Virus record (IMG/VR): IMGVR_UViG_3300042691_037845
Location: 1 to 46,920 of that record
From: a virus
DNA length: 46,920 nt
Strand: one strand, 5' to 3'
This document shows, in pieces, positions 38,537 through 44,292 of the stretch. The stretch's first letter is position 1, and every line of letters begins with the position of its first letter. The translations under genes were made by a program, and so were the position numbers. The notes below the pieces were generated by a model. It worked only from the letters and a program-made list of their open reading frames with translations. It was not told the DNA's origin and made no database searches.

Positions 38537-38799
38537 AACTCTTCCTCGTCGAACTCGGTCGCATCCTGATGCGCCTCGCCCTCGACCGCGCCGTCCGCAA
38601 AGGTCTCCCCCTCATCTACAGGCGCCTTGACATTGAGTTGCCCGGCCTCCTCATCACTGGAACGCCCCAGCAAGTCCGCAACGAGGTGGCCGGAGCCATC
38701 GCCGCCACCACCCGCAAAATTCCAGATCAATCTCAAATCGAAGCGGTAATCGGGCTTTACAGTCCAGTTGCCGGCGCCATCCGAGCTTTTAAAAAGTGA
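38533..38799 (+). CDS. Small helical protein in the lysis cassette
   Basis: An 88-residue protein (MKLFLVELGRILMRLALDRAVRKG...). The first 30 residues form an amphipathic, basic helix without a clear membrane span. The C-terminal half has helices (TPQQVRNEVAGAIAATTRKI; IEAVIGLYSPVAGAIRAFKK). The start overlaps the holin-like gene (ATGA) and the stop overlaps the endolysin's GTG (GTGA). Function unknown; regulation of lysis is a guess from position. Confidence 0.6.
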   Translation: MKLFLVELGRILMRLALDRAVRKGLPLIYRRLDIELPGLLITGTPQQVRNEVAGAIAATTRKIPDQSQIEAVIGLYSPVAGAIRAFKK

Positions 38800-39962
38800 G
38801 CACCAAGCAACCCATCCGCCTGCTCGATCTGTTCCGCTACTACAAGGGGTTGCCGCACCAAATGGCAGCCCTCTCGGAACTCGAAGCAGCCATGCCCGCC
38901 AGCCTGCTCACCCGCGACAACGCCTGGTTCAAAACCTGGAGCCAATCCGGCAAACAGCCCGACCCCGCCTGGGTCGCCCCAGCCACCAAACTCATCAAGG
39001 ACTGGGAAGGTCTACGCCTTGAAGCCTACAAATGCCCTGCGGGCATACCCACTATTGGGTATGGCGCCACGCGCTTTCCCGGCAAAGGCCCGGTCCGCAC
39101 GGGCGACACCATCACCGCCAGCGAAGCCGAAGCACTCCTGCGCGACGACCTGCTGGATCGTGTCGCCCCCAACGTCTTCGAGCTGATCCCTGCCGCCCAG
39201 AAGTACGGCGCTAACCAGCAGGCCGCCCTCATCTCGTGGGCTTTCAACGTCGGCCTTGGAGCAGTTGAAGACTCAACGCTTCGCAAGCGCCTCGCCGCCG
39301 GTGAATCCGCCCGAGTCGTCATCCCCAAGGAACTGCCCCGCTGGGACAAAGCCAACGGCGCCCCACTGCCCGGCCTGGTGCGCCGCCGCGCCGCCGAAGT
39401 CGCCCTATTCATGGGTAGCGGCGTCGCACCTTCACAGCAAACTGTCCGTTTGCAGGTTCCTTACGAAGCGCAGAACGACAATGCCAGCGGCAGTGGCTAC
39501 CGCGAGTGCTTTAGTTCTAGCGCCGCCATGCTGGCTCGCTTCTACGGAAAAGTCAAAAACGACGACGAATACAACCGCATTCGCGCCAAATATGGCGATA
39601 CGACCGATTCGAATGCCCAAATCAAAGCGCTTAATAGCTTAGGCATCAAAGCTCAGTTCCGCACCACTGGCACAGTTGCCCTACTTGAATCGGAACTAAA
39701 GGCCGGCCGCCCTGTAATGGCTGGGTGGCTCCACCAAGGTCCTGTCAATAAGCCCAGCGGCGGTGGCCACTGGAGCGTCGTCACTGGCTACACCTCTGAA
39801 GCTTTTATCCACAACGACCCGAACGGAGAAGCTGATCTTGTAAACGGTGGTTACGCCAACCACAGCAAAGGTGCAGGTATTACGTACAGTCGCAAAAACT
39901 GGCTGCCGCGCTGGCTGCCTGAAGGTGCAAACTCCGGCTGGTGCATAACAGTAGCAACATAA
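38796..39962 (+). CDS. Two-domain endolysin: T4-type lysozyme plus C39-like peptidase
   Basis: A 388-residue enzyme. Residues 60-208 form a GH24 lysozyme: WEGLRLEAYKCPAGIPTIGYG holds Glu71, Cys80 and Thr86, spaced as the catalytic Glu-Asp-Thr of T4 lysozyme, with Cys in the Asp position, a known variant. Residues 215-388 resemble a C39_2 papain-like peptidase: VPYEAQ with Cys238 (RECFSSSAAML), His325 (GGHWSVVTGYT) and Asp341 (FIHNDPNG). Together they would cut glycan strands and peptide bridges. Residues 1-58 have no clear domain. GTG start coupled to the previous stop. Confidence 0.88.
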   Translation: MSTKQPIRLLDLFRYYKGLPHQMAALSELEAAMPASLLTRDNAWFKTWSQSGKQPDPAWVAPATKLIKDWEGLRLEAYKCPAGIPTIGYGATRFPGKGPVRTGDTITASEAEALLRDDLLDRVAPNVFELIPAAQKYGANQQAALISWAFNVGLGAVEDSTLRKRLAAGESARVVIPKELPRWDKANGAPLPGLVRRRAAEVALFMGSGVAPSQQTVRLQVPYEAQNDNASGSGYRECFSSSAAMLARFYGKVKNDDEYNRIRAKYGDTTDSNAQIKALNSLGIKAQFRTTGTVALLESELKAGRPVMAGWLHQGPVNKPSGGGHWSVVTGYTSEAFIHNDPNGEADLVNGGYANHSKGAGITYSRKNWLPRWLPEGANSGWCITVAT

Positions 39963-39972
39963 AGATTTGTAT

Positions 39973-40464
39973 TTACGTGTGTTTAGTGGTTTTAATTGGC
40001 GTTTCAACTGCTTTAGCAACAGGCCACCCGAGGTAATGTATGCGAGAGTGTAAACGTGCTATGCTAATTCCACAAATTTCATAAAGTTCAGTTAAACAGT
40101 ACAAATTATTTTTGTAGATATATTTTCTGTTTGCATGTCTTTTATTATGACCGTTGTGACTCCATTCTAAATTAGTTAATTTATTATTCGCAGGATTTTT
40201 ATCTATATGGTTAATCATTGTAGCCCACACCGGTACAGGAGACATAAAAGCTTCCATTACCAATCTGTGTACTTTCAATTGCTTTCCTTTTATGCCTACA
40301 GCTGTGTACCCATCTTTAACTATTACAGGTTTAAGAATGTGCTCAGATATCCAACGCCTTCCTTTTCCTTCGCAGCTCCATCGCGCTAAACTTTTTACCC
40401 TGCCCTGATTGGAAACTTCGTAAAAGCCCTCATACCCGCGAGCGGGCTGCCATACTTCTTGCAT
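39973..40464 (-). CDS. HNH homing endonuclease with NUMOD4
   Basis: A 163-residue protein. The NUMOD4 module (EVWQPARGYEGFYEVSNQGR) is followed by an HNH core (KVHRLVMEAFM, then INHIDKNPANNKLTNLEWSHNGHNKRH). Its base composition, strongly AT-rich with AAA/ATT codons, stands out against the GC-rich surroundings and indicates recent arrival. It is convergent with the endolysin gene, 10 nt from its end. I chose ATG 40464; GTG 40476 would add four residues. Such enzymes cut DNA at or near their insertion site in related phages. Confidence 0.9.
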   Translation of the reverse strand: MQEVWQPARGYEGFYEVSNQGRVKSLARWSCEGKGRRWISEHILKPVIVKDGYTAVGIKGKQLKVHRLVMEAFMSPVPVWATMINHIDKNPANNKLTNLEWSHNGHNKRHANRKYIYKNNLYCLTELYEICGISIARLHSRIHYLGWPVAKAVETPIKTTKHT

Positions 40465-40551
40465 CAGCTCAGTCACAATGAGTTGGTCACGCCCCAGGGG
40501 CTGGAACCCGCCGGGGCAACCTAATGTTACTGGATCCCGTTCGGTCTTGGC

Positions 40552-40725
40552 CTATTGGCAGTCCTCGTTCTGCTGCAGCTGTGCTATTGCGTAAGCAGCG
40601 CGAGCCATCTCATAGAAGATGAATGCCTGCCAATCCTGCTCATGCCGCCGAGTCATACCTGCATAGGTGACTTCCCACCACCGTCCTTGCTCATTGGAAA
40701 TAAATTCCAAAGTTGGCTCAGCCAT
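40552..40725 (-). CDS. Small hypothetical protein (57 aa)
   Basis: MAEPTLEFISNEQGRWWEVT is followed by a basic turn (YAGMTRRHEQD) and a helix (AFIFYEMARAAYAIAQLQQ). It is compact, with plausible codon use. The gene is divergent from the rightward gene at 40763, with a CTAGACT box between the starts. No function can be assigned. Confidence 0.6.
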   Translation of the reverse strand: MAEPTLEFISNEQGRWWEVTYAGMTRRHEQDWQAFIFYEMARAAYAIAQLQQNEDCQ

Positions 40726-40727
40726 GA

Positions 40728-40734
40728 CTAGACT
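40728..40734. promoter_or_regulatory. CTAGACT box between divergent starts at 40725 and 40763
   Basis: CTAGACT on the plus strand lies 28 nt before the ATG at 40763. It is the same 7-mer as in the elements at 1021-1045, 43181-43199 and 43912-43930. Confidence 0.35.
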
Positions 40735-40762
40735 CGCAGAATGAAAGGTTTACGAGGTCTGT

Positions 40763-41041
40763 ATGGCACTGGCTGAGTGGCTCATCCCCAAACCCAGCCT
40801 CGCTGCTCAGGCCCAGTACCGGCACACCTGCGACATCCTCCGAAGCGAAGGCCGAGAGAACATAGACCGCGTCATTGACTTGGCCTGCTCGCTCGCCCAA
40901 CAGAACATGCTGCAGCAGACCATCATAAGGCAGGCGACCCAGCACATTGGCGAGCTGGAGCTGATTTCCCTTTTAATGGAAGCCCCGCCCCGGCGCCCCA
41001 CACTCGGCCAGCGCCTGGCTCGCCTGCTGGGTCGTGAATGA
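40763..41041 (+). CDS. Small helical protein, tail-to-tail with the sigma factor gene
   Basis: A 92-residue protein (MALAEWLIPKPSLAAQAQYRHT...). Amphipathic helices (IDRVIDLACSLAQQNMLQQTIIRQATQHIGELELISLLME) and a basic tail (RRPTLGQRLARLLGRE) are visible. It runs rightward between leftward genes and overlaps the last 69 nt of the RpoD-like gene on the opposite strand. An upstream CTAGACT box and coherent helical composition support reality. Function unknown; a link to the sigma factor is speculative. Confidence 0.55.
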   Translation: MALAEWLIPKPSLAAQAQYRHTCDILRSEGRENIDRVIDLACSLAQQNMLQQTIIRQATQHIGELELISLLMEAPPRRPTLGQRLARLLGRE

Positions 41042-41932
41042 ATTGGCCACGGCCATGTAATGCCGCATCTTCCGATGCGCCACCCCCAAAATTTGCCGGA
41101 CCCGCTCCCGGCTAACTCCCATCTCCCGCCCCAGCTCCGAGTACGTCTCCGACACGTCCGTGCCCAGCCCCCAATACCGCTTCACCAACTCCGCCTCCTT
41201 GTCCGTCAAGTGCTGGAACGCCCCATCCAGCATTGACTGCATCTCCATCTGCTCCGCCTGCCGCATCGACTCCGTCCCCGCAGGATCAAGCGGGTCACAG
41301 ATCAAGTCTCCCAGCGAGCTGCCCTCGCCCTCCAGCGCCACCTTGTCGAGTGAGTAGACCTGTTGCCCTCGGTTGATGTACAGCCGCACGTCCTCGACAG
41401 TCACACCGAAGTGCTTAGCCATCTCCTCGGTAGTCGGCATCCTCCCGTGACGCTGCCCCAACTCCTGGATCGCACTGCTCCAGTTGGCCGCCATCTCGGC
41501 AATCTTCCCAGGCAGCCGCACCACCCGCTCCTTGGTCGAGATCGCCCGAGCCATTGACTGCCGGATCCACCAGTACGCATAGGTGCTGAACTTGTACCCC
41601 CGCGTTGGATCGAACTTCAGAACCCCGTGCATCAGGCCAATGTTGCCCTCCTGCACCAGATCCATCAGCTCCATGTGGGTCACCACGCGGTAGTACCGCT
41701 TGGCCACATTGACGACCAGCCGCAGATTCGCCTTAACGAAGTGCTCCACCGCTCGCTCGCCGATGCGAACCTCGCGCCGCTCCTTAGGCGTCAGCTCCCG
41801 CTGCTCCTCCTTCAGCGCCACCATCCGCTGGATCTTCCGTCCCAGGTCGATCTCCTGGTCGCTGCTCAGCAGCGGCGTCCGCCCGATCGCATTGAGATAT
41901 GCCTCGACCGAGTTCGCCTTCGGGTAATGCAC
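40973..41932 (-). CDS. RpoD-like (group 2 type) RNA polymerase sigma factor
   Basis: A 319-residue factor that should redirect host RNA polymerase. Region 1.2 (NSVEAYLNAIGRTPLLSSDQ), region 2 (NLRLVVNVAKRYY, DLVQEGNIGLMHGVLKFDP, GYKFSTYAYWWIRQSMARAI), region 3 (PTTEEMAKHFGVTVEDVRLY) and region 4 (LTDKEAELVKRYWGLG; YSELGREMGVSRERVRQIL, residues 263-281) are all present, close to cyanobacterial group 2 sigma factors. The C-terminal 25 residues after region 4 are unusual. GTG start, because region 1.2 begins right there. The upstream gene overlaps its start by about 150 nt. Confidence 0.95.
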   Translation of the reverse strand: MHYPKANSVEAYLNAIGRTPLLSSDQEIDLGRKIQRMVALKEEQRELTPKERREVRIGERAVEHFVKANLRLVVNVAKRYYRVVTHMELMDLVQEGNIGLMHGVLKFDPTRGYKFSTYAYWWIRQSMARAISTKERVVRLPGKIAEMAANWSSAIQELGQRHGRMPTTEEMAKHFGVTVEDVRLYINRGQQVYSLDKVALEGEGSSLGDLICDPLDPAGTESMRQAEQMEMQSMLDGAFQHLTDKEAELVKRYWGLGTDVSETYSELGREMGVSRERVRQILGVAHRKMRHYMAVANSFTTQQASQALAECGAPGRGFH

Positions 41933-42098
41933 GATTGCTTGTGTGTAGTTGGTTCAAAAATTGCGAGCTGACAGGGTAGGGCATCAAGACCGCCACCGCC
42001 TGGAGCGCAGCCTCCATCCGCTGCCGGTCGTGCATCCCCCGCCCCGCCAAGCGGTAATCCCAGAAGGCGGCCATCGCCACCTCCACTGGATCGCTCAT
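41784..42098 (-). CDS. Hypothetical protein overlapping the sigma factor start
   Basis: A 104-residue frame starting MSDPVEVAMAAFWDYRLAGRGMHDRQRMEAAL. The first 55 residues have helical, protein-like composition. The ATG overlaps the dCTP deaminase stop (ATGA). The last ~50 residues lie in the alternate frame of the sigma gene's 5' end and are Gly/Ala/Arg/Glu-rich (DRADAAAEQRPGDRPGTEDP), as expected for a shadow of region 1.2-2 codons. Either the long overlap is real or a frameshift has lengthened a once shorter protein. Function unknown. Confidence 0.55.
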   Translation of the reverse strand: MSDPVEVAMAAFWDYRLAGRGMHDRQRMEAALQAVAVLMPYPVSSQFLNQLHTSNRALPEGELGRGISQCDRADAAAEQRPGDRPGTEDPADGGAEGGAAGADA

Positions 42099-42613
42099 GC
42101 CGCCACCTTGCACGGCATCACCGTCAAGTCACCGTTGTAGTGCCCCACAACCGCGTAACTCCGGTCCGGCACCTTCGACATCCGGCTAAACACCATCTGC
42201 CCGATCTTCATGCCCGGCCACAGCGGGATCGGGTGGAACTTCCGCAGCGAGTGCAACTCCATCGTCAACCGGCTGTGATTCCACCCTGGATCGCAAAATC
42301 CACAGAGGCTGTGCGAAATGCCCGAGCGACCGCGGCTGCTCTTCAGGATGAACTGCGCCGCCAGATCCTCCGGCAGGTGAAACACCTCCACCGTCTCGGC
42401 CAGCACAAACTCGCCCGGCTTGAGCAGATATGGATGCTCCTTGCAGCGGTCGGCAATGCTGAACCGCTGTAGCTCCAGCTCGTGCGGCGTCTCCACCATC
42501 AGCTGCGAACCAAGCCTGACGTCGAGCGACGCCGGCCCCACCAGCCGTGGGTCAAACGGATCCACCATCCCGGCACGACAGTACGCCGCAATCTCAATGT
42601 CAGAAAGGATCAT
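42095..42613 (-). CDS. dcd: dCTP deaminase-like protein
   Basis: A 172-residue member of the dCTP deaminase/dUTPase family. Seen: PASLDVRLG (28-35), the nucleotide-binding KSSRGRSGIS (91-100), FCDPGWNHSRLTMELH with the catalytic-type Glu119, and PGMKIGQMVFSRM (133-145). The enzyme family makes dUTP from dCTP and thereby feeds thymidylate synthesis, usual for cyanophages. The region between SG and DPGW is slightly divergent (HSLCGF), so activity is likely but not certain. ATGA overlaps join it to both neighbours. Confidence 0.88.
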   Translation of the reverse strand: MILSDIEIAAYCRAGMVDPFDPRLVGPASLDVRLGSQLMVETPHELELQRFSIADRCKEHPYLLKPGEFVLAETVEVFHLPEDLAAQFILKSSRGRSGISHSLCGFCDPGWNHSRLTMELHSLRKFHPIPLWPGMKIGQMVFSRMSKVPDRSYAVVGHYNGDLTVMPCKVAA

Positions 42614-42765
42614 TTGTCCTCGTACTCCTTGAACAGCTCAGCCAGCGCCAGCACATGCGACGCAAAAGCGACATGCGTCTCCACAGTCCTCGAATTAGGT
42701 GGCGCCATCGGGAAGCTGTCCTTCCACCAGTCCAAAAACGCAGCCTTCAGTTGCTCGTCAGTCAC
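42610..42765 (-). CDS. Small helical protein (51 aa)
   Basis: MTDEQLKAAFLDWWKDSFPM is followed by VETHVAFASHVLALAELFKE. I chose GTG 42765 because it overlaps the previous stop (GTGA); a longer ATG start at 42795 would extend across that stop and add a Gly/Ala-rich stretch. The stop overlaps the deaminase ATG. The two-helix pattern 'F-x-x-W-W-K-x-x-F...T-H...F-x-x-x-x-L' is frequent among small phage proteins of unknown role. Confidence 0.65.
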   Translation of the reverse strand: MTDEQLKAAFLDWWKDSFPMAPPNSRTVETHVAFASHVLALAELFKEYEDK

Positions 42766-42920
42766 TGCGCCACCTCGGTTTGCTGCTGGGTCCACTGCTG
42801 GTACAGCCCGGTGTACAGGCTGTAGTCGGGATGCTCTAGCCGGTCCCGCCCTGCGGCGCGATACAGCTCATCAAGAAAGTCTTGCCGAGCCTGCTGCTCG
42901 ACTGGATCGCAATTCCTCAT
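42762..42920 (-). CDS. Small hypothetical protein (52 aa)
   Basis: MRNCDPVEQQARQDFLDELY, then RAAGRDRLEHPDYSLYTGLY and a Gln-rich end QQWTQQQTEVAQ. It starts inside the upstream stop (ATGA at 42917-42920). The phrase 'HP-x-Y-x-L-Y-T-G-L-Y-Q' recurs in small cyanophage proteins; the terminal QQWTQQ is echoed in the gene at 1-276. Function unknown. Confidence 0.65.
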   Translation of the reverse strand: MRNCDPVEQQARQDFLDELYRAAGRDRLEHPDYSLYTGLYQQWTQQQTEVAQ

Positions 42921-43159
42921 CCCGCCACCGATGCGCGTTGAACCTTCCAGCTTGCCGGATAGTCGGGCTCTTGGACGACATAAATCCAAGCCGGCTCCTT
43001 AAAAAAGCCTGAAACCACACGGGCCGCCCCAGCAGCCGCCTCGTGCGTCACCCAAGAGCAGGCATCCTCCCGCTGGTCCGTCAACTTGACCCCTGGCCCG
43101 GTCACGTCATACACCGCAGCGACCCATCGGTCGCCCACCAAAACTGAGTAGCGCGTCAC
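42917..43159 (-). CDS. Hypothetical beta-rich protein
   Basis: An 80-residue protein with a GTG start and a good Shine-Dalgarno (GAGGTG, about 6 nt upstream). Strands: RYSVLVGDRWVAAVYDVTG, then PGVKLTDQREDACSWVTHE, a helix EAAAGAARVVSGFF, and WIYVVQEPDYPASW. It is likely the first gene of the run toward the deaminase, with a TAGACT/TAGGG-type element at 43181-43199 upstream. Function unknown. Confidence 0.65.
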   Translation of the reverse strand: MTRYSVLVGDRWVAAVYDVTGPGVKLTDQREDACSWVTHEAAAGAARVVSGFFKEPAWIYVVQEPDYPASWKVQRASVAG

Positions 43160-43180
43160 CGCCCCACCTCAAACAACGGG

Positions 43181-43199
43181 GCTAGACTAATAGGGAACA
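43181..43199. promoter_or_regulatory. CTAGACTAATAGGGAAC element
   Basis: GCTAGACTAATAGGGAACA lies between the gene ending at 43230 and the GTG at 43159, in the opposite orientation to the copy upstream of 43912-43930's leftward gene. Since the sequence is partly palindromic, an operator or a bidirectional element is possible here. Confidence 0.35.
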
Positions 43200-43229
43200 G
43201 CAAGCGGCTGTGACCGCAGTCGCACAACT

Positions 43230-43544
43230 TCACAGTAGGTACTTGTACTTCTCCAGAACGGCCTTGGCCTTGGCCAGCCTCTGCTGGGCCGTAGGCGGCT
43301 TGCGGTTCTTTTGGCGCCCCTGCACCCTGCGCCGCACCGACTCCGCCCACAGCGCCGTATCCGCCGCCTCTGCGGCCTTGTAATCCGACGCCGGCACCTG
43401 CTGCTCCAGCGCCTGGTACGTGAACTCCCGAATCAGCGCCGTGACCTTCTTGCCCTCGGCCTGGGCCAGCTCCTCAAGCAGCTTGTACCGGTTCAGATCC
43501 AGCAGCACCTGCGCGTAGTATTTGCCGCCTTGGCGTACTGGCAT
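43230..43544 (-). CDS. Ribbon-helix-helix-like DNA-binding protein
   Basis: A 104-residue protein. The N-terminal part (YYAQVLLDLNRYKLLEELAQAEGKKVTALIREFTYQALEQQ) follows the strand-helix-helix plan of CopG/Arc-type regulators. The C-terminal half is basic (VRRRVQGRQKNRKPPTAQQRLAKAKAVLEKY). It would bind DNA as a dimer and may regulate the leftward arm. It is the second such protein after 4732-4983. Confidence 0.72.
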   Translation of the reverse strand: MPVRQGGKYYAQVLLDLNRYKLLEELAQAEGKKVTALIREFTYQALEQQVPASDYKAAEAADTALWAESVRRRVQGRQKNRKPPTAQQRLAKAKAVLEKYKYLL

Positions 43545-43579
43545 AACAGAGTAGATGGATTTACCGCAATTCTACAGTG

Positions 43580-43780
43580 TCATCCAAGACGCCGATTCCG
43601 CGCCGCCATCCGCTGGCGCGAACACCCCTTCCGTATCAACACCGCCCACTCCAGAAAATCACAAGCCCGCTGCAAATCCCCTGTGGTGGAACGGGCTACG
43701 GCCTTACCCAAGCGCACCATAATCTGCTGCCTGCCCGTCATGGGCGTCCCACTGGTCGTCTTTTCTGACTCGGACGACAT
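43580..43780 (-). CDS. Small basic protein
   Basis: A 66-residue protein, Ser/Thr-rich at the N-terminus (MSSESEKTTSGTPMTG) and basic helical afterwards (RQQIMVRLGKAVARSTTGD, then LQRACDFLEWAVLIRKGCSR). It overlaps the 3' end of the upstream gene by 77 nt in another frame. The helical part looks genuine and could bind nucleic acid. No family recognised. Confidence 0.5.
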   Translation of the reverse strand: MSSESEKTTSGTPMTGRQQIMVRLGKAVARSTTGDLQRACDFLEWAVLIRKGCSRQRMAARNRRLG

Positions 43781-43901
43781 CGCAATCCGGGAACAGCTCC
43801 GTCACAGCATAGAGAATGTCAGAGCGCTGGTTCCCTACTAGGGCAATCGTCTCCAACTTGCCGTGGCGATTCCTCAGCGTTGCGGTGTAAACGTCCAGCA
43901 T
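43704..43901 (-). CDS. Small hypothetical protein
   Basis: A 65-residue protein. MLDVYTATLRNRHGKLETIALVGNQRSDILYAVTELFPDCDVVRVRKDDQW reads as a small alpha/beta unit; the last 15 residues overlap the next gene and look unconstrained. It is preceded on the minus strand by CTAGACTAACAGGGAAC (43930-43913). Function unknown. Confidence 0.6.
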   Translation of the reverse strand: MLDVYTATLRNRHGKLETIALVGNQRSDILYAVTELFPDCDVVRVRKDDQWDAHDGQAADYGALG

Positions 43902-43911
43902 GGCTTTCTTT

Positions 43912-43930
43912 GTTCCCTGTTAGTCTAGCC
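43912..43930. promoter_or_regulatory. CTAGACTAACAGGGAAC element between divergent genes
   Basis: On the minus strand GGCTAGACTAACAGGGAAC lies 10 nt before the ATG at 43901. On the plus strand it ends 2 nt before the ATG at 43933. It matches 43181-43199 at 14 of 17 core positions. It could act as a promoter for the leftward gene and an operator for the rightward zinc-ribbon gene. Confidence 0.45.
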
Positions 43931-43932
43931 GC

Positions 43933-44292
43933 ATGAGGTCTTGCCCTGCCTGCGGCTCGCCAGAAGTCGTAACAATCCAAACCTGCCGCCGCGCCAACGG
44001 CAACCGTTGGCGCCGCCACCACTGCAGCGCTTGCGACCACCGCTTCTCCAGCACCGAGCCTGCGGCATTTGCACCACTGGATCGCCCCAGTGTCAAAGGC
44101 CGGGCCTGCTACGAGCAGCGCAGCCTGACCGACCGCCAGGCCGCTCTCATCATGCTCAGCCCCGAATCCAGCGCCGTGCTGGCGGAGCGCTACGGCATCA
44201 CCCGCAGCGCCATCCAGCACATCCGCACCGGAGCGACCTACACCAACGTTTGGCAGGTGCTCCAGCAGTTGCAGCCCGACATCACCCCTTAG
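43933..44292 (+). CDS. NrdR-type zinc ribbon plus helix-turn-helix protein
   Basis: A 119-residue protein. Residues 4-41 follow the NrdR zinc-ribbon plan: CPACGSPEV, then NGNRWRRHHCSACDHRFSSTE, with Cys4, Cys7, Cys31 and Cys34. Residues 66-107 contain an HTH-like unit (DRQAALIMLSPESSAVLAERYGITRSAIQHIR). The ATP-cone of true NrdR is missing, so this is a fusion of a ribbon with another DNA-binding part. It is the only rightward gene between two leftward ones and overlaps the polymerase 3' end by 11 nt. A transcription regulator is likely. Confidence 0.75.
   Translation: MRSCPACGSPEVVTIQTCRRANGNRWRRHHCSACDHRFSSTEPAAFAPLDRPSVKGRACYEQRSLTDRQAALIMLSPESSAVLAERYGITRSAIQHIRTGATYTNVWQVLQQLQPDITP

Noticed and set aside
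40477-40551. Possible tRNA or intron remnant beside the HNH gene
   Set aside because: GC-rich inverted strings are present (GCCCC/GGGGC), but no cloverleaf, anticodon arm or T-loop sequence could be drawn.
43311-43841. Plus-strand 176-codon frame across the small leftward genes
   Set aside because: It is an Arg/Leu/Pro/His-rich shadow of several overlapping minus-strand frames, which have better composition and coupling.
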